Shown here: positions 56,573 through 64,000 of the stretch, in pieces
Position numbering within the stretch: the first letter of the stretch is position 1
Layout: the number at the start of each line of letters is the position of its first letter
NCBI RefSeq assembly: GCF_001039355.2
Contig: NW_019775930.1
Location: 100,385-164,384, forward strand
DNA: 64,000 nt
Source of the DNA: Lingula anatina
Lineage: Eukaryota; Brachiopoda; Lingulata; Lingulida; Lingulidae
Direction: 5' to 3'
Translations under genes and position numbers: made by a program
The notes under the pieces: model-generated
Databases searched by the model: none
What the model was told of the DNA's origin: nothing
Seen by the model: the letters and a program-made list of their open reading frames with translations, nothing else

Positions 56573-59406
56573 GGCTACCAGTCTGAGTTCACACTCTCAC
56601 TAGCACAATTATTTTTCACGATGACAAAAGTGTCATAGAATATAAAAAAAGATTCAAACTTATGTTAACTGAAAGAGGATTTGATAGCACCACTGAATAA
56701 ATAAATTAACTAAATAACTTACATTTATTCTTTTAGTACCTGCACTCCTTTCAAAAAAAAAAATAAATAACCAAAATAAATAAAAAATAGATAACTAAAT
56801 GAAAAGGCATTGAATTTCACTTTTTGCCAATGGTTTTAACTAATTATAGAAAATTTTAATTGCACTTCACCTGAAGTTTTGGAACTAAACTACATTGGGT
56901 AAAATAGAGGTAATAAGTTTTAATCTGGGTTAAAAAAAGGCTGGACAAAAATGCTGTGGTGTGTCATGTTGCCATACAACACTGATCAAAATATTTTTAT
57001 ATTCTTCATTTTCGCAAGTGCCATAAATAAGATCACTGTTAAACTGCTGTTTGTAATACAGAAAATTCTTCATTAAAAGCTCAATCTTCAGGAGAGAGAG
57101 AACCTATTGCCACGGAGAACCGGTCTATTTTTAAACTTGTCTGAGCACACCTGGACTGTTCTGGTATTATATATTATGTATTATGGCCACTACTCCGGGT
57201 GCCTCAGTATTCATAATTACTTCGTTATCCTGCTATTAGCAAAGATGTGTCATCATCACGTGCTTGTAACCGTGCCAAATATTTGGCATGATGGTAGTAG
57301 TTCTAGGAAGTGTCAACAAATGCCACGGGATACAATTTATGCCACTTTGTCATTTTTCTAAAAGAACTTCTTTTCTTTTGCTGCCACGGGATCATAAGAT
57401 TCATAAATAATCTTGACTTATACATGTAGCTTTTAACTAACTTTTTGCCTTGTTAATTTTCAATAAAGAAATTCCCACCATTTTATTACAGCATGGTCTT
57501 TTACTAATAATCATCTTTTCCGCTGGATATCATCAAACATAAACATGTGAATCACGCACGCTATTTTATATGTATCCTATTACATAATTAATGAGTAACT
57601 TATGTTAAAGAAAAATATGATAATTTATCTCATATTTTTTTTCTCACATAATACATGAAAATTGACAATAACCTTTGGACACTGGTAAACCTTGATATAT
57701 AATTTCCAGTAAATGCTGCATCTACACATATGGTTTATTACTTCGCCTAAATATTAGAAAGACAAAGAGACGTTCAGGAAACTTCTTGGTTCACTTCTAG
57801 CACATTAATTTTTGTCAATTATGCCAAACATATTATAATATACACTTACAAAAAGTACAGCATCTAAACATTTTCCCCTTTTCTTTTAAGTCTTACATTT
57901 TGATATGGTTTAAATCACCCAGCTGCTTTGGAAAACAATTCTTAGTGCTAGTCAAGAATTTGTAGTAAAAAGAACACTAAAATGTGCTGATATTCAAATA
58001 GCCAGTAAATGACAAAATGATCACCAAATGATCAAAGTAAGTTATTTTATCTTCAGAAAAAAAAAAAAACTTGACCACTCTTATTTTGATATAACACCGA
58101 GCTTCTGAAACATGCCTTATTCTGAAGCCTTTATGTGACAGAGAGCCACTACTGGATTTATGTAAAAACGGCATTTCAGTCGGCCATCTTTAACCTGACC
58201 CTTGCTCGTTACATAATTAGCCGGGTGTATCATGCTACTGGAGAATTCTCTTTACAACCAATCCACCTGGTAAAACCTAATGTGCAACGACACTTAAAAA
58301 GTGCAAACTTATTAAGCCGGGATGAAAAGGTTGGCCTTAATACCACAGGGTTACCTAGTACACTGAGCTGATGTTTTTTCTACATTTTTTAACCAGTATG
58401 TTTTTTCTCCTTTTTTCACCAGTAACTTTGAAAGCCAGGTAGTGTTATGGAATAAAGGATACAGAACATTATTATTACTTCTCATCAGCACACAAGGAAA
58501 AAAAATGGGTCATATCTGACCAACAGACTGTCTAAGTTCTTTCAAAGGCAAAGAGACACAATCATTGGCTAAGCCCAAATTTGTGCCTCTTTTCAATAAA
58601 ATCTATTCTAAAAAAACTACCAAATGTACCCATGCAGGCAGTGCAGTGAACAGACTCCATGTCAAATGTTTACCTGGAGAGCTATAGATCGATCTGTTTA
58701 TTTTTCTTTACGTCAGATTCTAAGAAATTATTCGACATTCGGTTTACTATAGAGCCTGCATTTCATTAATTAATAATGTTCGAGTATGATTAATTTTTTG
58801 CCGACAATGTAGGTATATTTAAAGTTGCATTTTGGTGTTAATCTTTAATCTATGAAATCTAGCAATGTAGTAGTCTGTACTTGATGATATTACTAATAAC
58901 CTGACTTGACCTGATTCTGCAGGCATTTCACTAAACATGTAGATATGTTAATAAAAACATCACTCTAAACTCTTACAAAGCTCTGTTTATCATGATGGAT
59001 ATATTCCGATCTTCAAAGGTTTCAGAGTCACAAATTCAAATTTGCCAAAACACCTCAAAATTTGTTTCAATCCCTCTGCTTCATTTTCTAAGATTCATTC
59101 GTGCTTAACATAATTTCCCCTGATGTTGCATGCATTCCAATGCAACAAATCTCAATTTCAGTTTTTAAAAAATCTCCCCAGTTGCCCTGGGTATATCACA
59201 AACTCATAGATGGTCTATAGATCACGAGAGGTAGCCAGGTTATGTACTGTCTGGGCCACGGCTAAAAATATCGCAAATATATAGACCTAATAGATAAGAG
59301 CTTACACCTTCCAACACATCCAGATTGATTAGCATGCAGACAGTACTGTATACCTGCAACATTAATATCATCTTACCTGAAGGACATTTTGCCACATACA
59401 TATACA

Positions 59407-59408
<2 letters not shown>
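56573..59408. other. Noncoding sequence
   Basis: AT-rich, low in repeats. Nothing supported. Confidence 0.45.

Positions 59409-59490
<82 letters not shown>
59409..59490. repeat. (AT)n microsatellite, about 80 bp
   Basis: A perfect AT array, self-complementary and able to form a cruciform. Confidence 0.95.
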
Positions 59491-59493
<3 letters not shown>

Positions 59494-59878
59494 GTCGGAA
59501 ATAAAATAATTTTCACCTATAGATACACCCAGGTGACATATTAGCACATGCACAGCTTAAGAAGAAGGTTTAATAAACAAAGCTTTTTGTATTCTATAAT
59601 TGACTATTGTTTTATTTAGTTACATATATATCATCAAATTAAATGATCGATGCAGAGTAGGTATAAAACACACGTCTCTGTATCATTAAAAGTGCATGTT
59701 TGTACATAAGTGTGGGAGTGCAAACTCCTATCTTAGCATACTTGTTCATTATCATAAGTCTCCACAGGAATATCACAGGTAATAACACAGGTAATACCTC
59801 AGGTAATATCATATAGGTATTAGATAGGACTCTCTGACGGTCTCCTTGCAATCCTTAGGTATAGTACCTGTACGTAAA

Positions 59879-60050
59879 GGCCCATTCCCAATGTAACTAT
59901 CCTTTTACAAGATCGATCCAACTCCGTGGGGACTCTCACTAAATGCAATCAGATTAACATGCCTATCCCTGGCATTGAGTAGAATACAGTAAAGACAGAC
60001 TATATGACTACATAAGAAACGTACAACAAAAGCTTATTGAGTATGGGCCC
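59879..60050. mobile_element. MITE family 2, copy at 59.9 kb
   Basis: It begins GGCCCATTCCCAATGTAAC and ends TTATTGAGTATGGGCCC, imperfect inverted repeats. Inside are ATCGATCCAACTCCG, CACTAAATGCAATCAGATTA and GTAGAATACAG, shared with the copies at 20.6 and 63.8 kb and with the arms of 18787-18990. Confidence 0.75.
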
Positions 60051-60690
60051 AAACAAATTAATGTCGATTTGGACCAAGTCCGCTTATACCAATAAATTAT
60101 TTTTCACTGTACCCATGTTAAATTGGTGAATAAATTACTCCTCCCCCCCACCCCCACCCCCACAATTATTTACGATCCAAACTTAATCAACCTAGCAAGT
60201 TTTTTGCACTTATTTAATGGGCAAGCCGCAACTTCAGGGATGCAATTTCAACTACTATATTTGTCAACAGTACAAGCATATCTACAGTAGAAGTAACTCA
60301 CTTCAAAACAATATGCCATACTTCAAGACTGTTATACAGCATACCTCTTATTAGTGGGCTGGAGCACATGTTAAGACCCCTTGCACCAAATGACTCTGCC
60401 CGAGTTCGGTCAATTTTCACAAAAAACCTTTTCAGTCTTAAGTCAACTTAAGGAAGAAGACATGCTTTAACCTACACCTCCTCCCACTAAAAAAATTGCC
60501 CAGTAGTCTTTGTGTTAACTGCTGATTCAGGTACTAGTTAGTATGAGACAAGACTGTCTGCGTGGTAGGGGGCAACACTTAAACTCCTCCTTTTTGAAGT
60601 GAGAGCTGAAACAGTTTAAGTTCAAAGCATTCGGAATGTGATTAGGTAGCCCTGTGTTGTAAATCCCAAGTATTACTAGCAGAAGGAGGA
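60051..60690. other. Noncoding sequence
   Basis: No exon or repeat beyond short C-rich runs near 60140. A lone CTCF core-like AGGGGGC at about 60568 lacks the flanking consensus. Confidence 0.4.
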
Positions 60691-60754
<64 letters not shown>

Positions 60755-60862
60755 ACGCTGGCTTATCAGCACCAGCCCAGAAAAACTCAAGTCATTTAAT
60801 AATACCGTAACCTCCATGACTGGTGACTGCAGGGTGTGCCGCAAGCGCTCACAATATTAAGT

Positions 60863-60893
<31 letters not shown>
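60691..60893. repeat. (GT)n and (CA)n arrays in inverted arrangement
   Basis: A GT array (about 60692-60742) ending in a GCGCGC run, then about 120 bp of unique sequence, then a CA array (about 60866-60893). The two arrays are complementary and could pair. Confidence 0.93.
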
Positions 60894-60895
<2 letters not shown>

Positions 60896-63545
60896 AAACA
60901 TGCACGCACACAAACACACATGCGCAACTAAGGTGGGCTAGTCTGAGATGTCCTGACCATCCCTGAGCTGTTTTCAAACAACAACTAAAACTTGTAGGTC
61001 TTTGCTTGTTTAGAAGTAAGTGAATTTGTCAATACCTGTTTCACATAATATTAATATTTTTACAATTTCATCAATCATTATGATGCAAAAAATAAAATAT
61101 TATCAATCTCAAAGATCCAACAAGCAGATTTTTCATAAAACACATCAACAATGATGAATACAACAGCATGAAAAGTCATTCCATTGTTCCTCCCGCAGAA
61201 ACATAACCAAATTAATTTTTCGCCATCTAAAAAAACCTAAGTCTACAACCAAATGATCCAACTACCATTAAAGGTAACACCATTTAAGGTACACCAGCAT
61301 TTTCTACCATCAAAATATATTATATTATATTTAACCTTTGTAAAAAAAAATATGTATGCTCAAAGCCCAGTATTACTGAACAGAATAGAGGTCAATAGCT
61401 AATAATTAAGCCTGTAAAAGGCCCCAGAAGCCTTTGCCTTTGAACAATCCAACCAGACCAAAGCCAGTGTTTATAACAACAAAGCCAACTTGGCTTATAA
61501 TTTATGAACTCACCACAGGATGAGGCACGTGCTCGCACTGTTCGCAGTCACACTTTCAACAAGCAGCGTTGTAATCCATCCCCATACGGTCGCACCTGCA
61601 CGTACTAAGGCCAATGACATTTACAAATTAAAGGATTGGGTTTCTGTATCATAAAAAAATCTATGCAATCAGCAAGCCAGTGTCACTCAGTGCTTTTATG
61701 CAGTGTCATCAACATTGACATGGTGTCCAAATCCCCAAAGACTTTTCAGCTCTTCTGGTGTTAACGTACTGTTTTATTCTGTGACCAATACAAAAAGTTT
61801 TTATTCTATTTCTTACAAACCAAAGGACCAATTTGCTGGCTTAAGTAGAGCCAACAAGAGCCAACATCATTTATATTTTTAACGTATAAATTTTGATAGA
61901 TGATCTGAAAGAAGATGAACTACTGGTTTTAATCTGTTGTTTTTTAATCATTTCACCTGGTCTAAAAAAGGCATGTGATCCTTAATCCTCTTACAAACCA
62001 CTGTTCTATGTATAAAAATGAACAAATGTGTAAGACAACGAAAAAGATAATCCAAACTTCTGTCAAAGTTCATCATTTTTAGCTTTTCACCTTGCAGACT
62101 CTGAAGGGGGCAGGTCTGAAAAAAGTCTACGCTTTGTAGACTTGTGAAAATAATGATAAAAATGGATGACCCTTAAGACCAAAAAGCATGACATGACAAA
62201 TACTATGATCACTGAACTGTGAGAATAATTTTAAAGCATCTGGATATTATTAATAGTGTTTCCAGCCAATCTATTAGTTTGAGTTACCACATGGCAAATG
62301 CATTCATCAGTGCCAGGCAGCTATTTGTAAATAGCTGCCATTTTAAATAAAAGATATATATATGCGAAGAAGTAGAATTAAGTAAACCATGTAAAAAAAG
62401 GGACTTCGTCTGTTAATTTCTTAGCAAGATGGAAGGGGAGAGAGTGTGAATGGCGTTGATGCTAATACGCTGAAAGATGAATTATTCCGAAGCAGCTCAG
62501 AAATACTGCATCCTTTCACACTGGAAAATGTCAACTCATCGAAACAATATTTACAGCAACATTTTATATCTATGTTAACAATCTTCTAAATTAAAATAAG
62601 GAAACAGTCACTGAACAGCTGTTGCTCCTACTTTTACTAAACCATCAGGTATGTCCAACTCTTTTAGGTTCTAAAAATATGCCTACGTATTGTTCTGGAT
62701 GATACAACTTTAGGAATGTCTAACCTTATGTAGTTCTAAAAATAAGTCGACATATTGTTTATGGTGTCCTCAAATATAGTGAACACACAAAAGTACACTG
62801 TCAAGGGCAAAAAATGTGCATGACATGATGAGATGTTGACTCTCGTCCACAGGACTTGGAATAGTAGTACAGCTAGAGAACATGACGAATACAACACGCT
62901 TGGTTCCACTACAGGGTCTAAATGCACTTTTACTATCCAGCGCTGTCAACTGGCGCCACAAACACACACACGCACATGTTAATAATGCATGCAAAAAACA
63001 CATTAGCAGCTATGAGTTTCATTCATAAATTATTCTTCAAGCGATTATTTTTGAAAATGCTACATTTAGTAATTTTAATAATGTATTGAGCAATGTTGTG
63101 CAGGTTAAAAACTGCAATGTTAGTGTACTGAGTATACATGTTTCTTAAACACACATGCACATTTATAACTGTCCAAAATATATTACATAAATGAGTTTTG
63201 GGAATCACTATGAATGAATACACTGTGAACAGATATCAATGACAATTATGATAATAAGCAACACTGCCCCTTATGAGGAGTACATCTAAATAATGTACAT
63301 ATGTATCTAATAATTTTGGAAGGTAGAAAAGACAGAGATGCATAGCACATACTATATGAACTTACATATTTCATGTGTATAAGTACATACATGCTTACCT
63401 ACATACATAAATACATACAAATACAGTATGTGCTATATCTTATCTGATTGGTCTGTTACAATGTTCCTAGTCACTGTAACCCCAGCAGACCAGTTACTGG
63501 TCAGGGATTAAGGGCTCATTACCAATAAAACTTTTATTCTACTTA
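60894..63545. other. Noncoding sequence
   Basis: AT-rich. No exon, RNA gene or repeat family was supported. Confidence 0.45.
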
Positions 63546-63770
63546 GGGTGCATTCCCATAGATTTTAGATCGATCTATCTCCGTGGAGAGTCTCACTAGA
63601 TTACTGTCAGATAATCCGGCTTAAATGTCCGTCCCGCCTACTACAAACTGTAAGGGGGTAATTAACTTTCGTGCCTGCTCAGCTGACTGCAATTTAGCAT
63701 GAACCCCCAGGGAGTTAGGTCGATCTAAAACTTAATCTTTAGATCGATCTAAATCTCTGGGAAAGCACCC
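63546..63770. mobile_element. MITE family 1, copy 2, with TTA target site
   Basis: It starts GGGTGCATTCCCATAGATTT and ends with the complement of GGGTGCTTTCCCAGAGATTT, continuing into AGATCGATCT on both sides. TTA flanks both ends (63543-63545 and 63771-63773). GGG-type ends with a three-base TTA duplication suit the PIF/Harbinger (Tourist-like) group. This copy is cleaner than that at 20290-20513. Confidence 0.87.
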
Positions 63771-63773
63771 TTA

Positions 63774-63940
63774 GATGGAACTCACTGAGTGCAATCAGAT
63801 TAAAACATTAACTGACCTCCTCCTGGCATAGAGTAGAATACAGAAAAGCTGGTGATTATAGGAGTTTGTTGGAAACAAGAGGAGTCCCTGCAGAGTGGGA
63901 TCGATTTACACAGAACGATATATTCATTGGGAATGGGCCC
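63774..63940. mobile_element. MITE family 2, copy at 63.8 kb, left end missing
   Basis: It directly abuts the family 1 copy. It contains CACTGAGTGCAATCAGATTA, CCTCCTCCTGGCATAGAG, TAGAATACAGAAAAGCTGG and a right end CATTGGGAATGGGCCC. The left terminus seen at 59879 is absent. Confidence 0.78.
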
Positions 63941-64000
63941 TACGACTGCACTTATTACTAGACAAAATTCACACTCGTGTGGCAACTTTAATAAATCAGC

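Noticed and set aside
1-64000. A bacterial, phage or plasmid origin, or a CRISPR array
   Set aside because: There are no closely packed genes or ribosome binding sites and no spacer-repeat pattern; dinucleotide arrays, MITEs and intron-like structure point to an animal genome.

Overview
This window reads as nuclear DNA of an animal, most likely a marine invertebrate; a mollusc is my best guess, held loosely. The grounds are an AT-rich background with no bacterial-style gene packing, long dinucleotide arrays (GT/CA, GA/CT, AT), many mononucleotide G or C runs of 11-17, several small inverted-repeat transposons (MITEs), minisatellites, intron-style splice signals around short open segments, and two runs of N. 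The N runs (39054-39416 and 50093-50392) abut GA/CT arrays, so this is a scaffold from an assembly that broke at simple repeats. I see no rRNA, tRNA, CRISPR array or intact multi-exon gene that I can name.

Coding content is sparse and uncertain. The best candidates are an internal exon at 44418-44628 (+), a terminal exon at 7487-7630 (-), and coding-like minus-strand blocks at 19068-19241, 19396-19688, 27273-27744, 40723-41387, 48259-48541 and 53596-54276. Several of these carry stops or frame changes and look like decayed genes or transposon remnants. Weaker candidate exons lie at 587, 3440, 5438, 6536, 7219, 10562, 13522, 15231, 17727, 17869, 33195, 33966, 34392, 38471, 45289, 45914 and 56291. 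None could be tied to a named protein by eye, and most rest on open frames plus splice signals only. Part of the window is probably intron of one or more large genes.

Layout. 0-10 kb: intron-like sequence with two exact ~110-bp tandem duplications (15-234, 9354-9575) and two diverged ~180-bp ones. 10-17 kb: regulatory-looking motifs, a 54-bp minisatellite (12560-13037), a 28-bp purine minisatellite (15955-16090) and a GT array. 18-21 kb: a cluster of MITEs plus coding-like minus-strand blocks. 22-27 kb: low-repeat sequence, then an 831-bp element with 111-bp terminal inverted repeats enclosing a coding-like fragment (25926-26756). 27-34 kb: a decayed coding block, a CA array, a convergent pair of CTCF-like motifs with an RFX X-box about 220 bp away, and a GT array. 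34-40 kb: an element with TTAA target sites (37808-38152), a candidate exon, and a GA array with a gap. 40-50 kb: decayed coding blocks, the best plus-strand exon, and compound microsatellites. 50-64 kb: a gap in a CT array, a 25-bp minisatellite, further microsatellites, and a second copy of the composite MITE pair (63546-63940).

I did not find a new multi-gene system. The most interesting items are the inverted-repeat element with a possible captured gene fragment, the recurrent two-part MITE composite, and the CTCF/X-box cluster near 30.8-31.1 kb.
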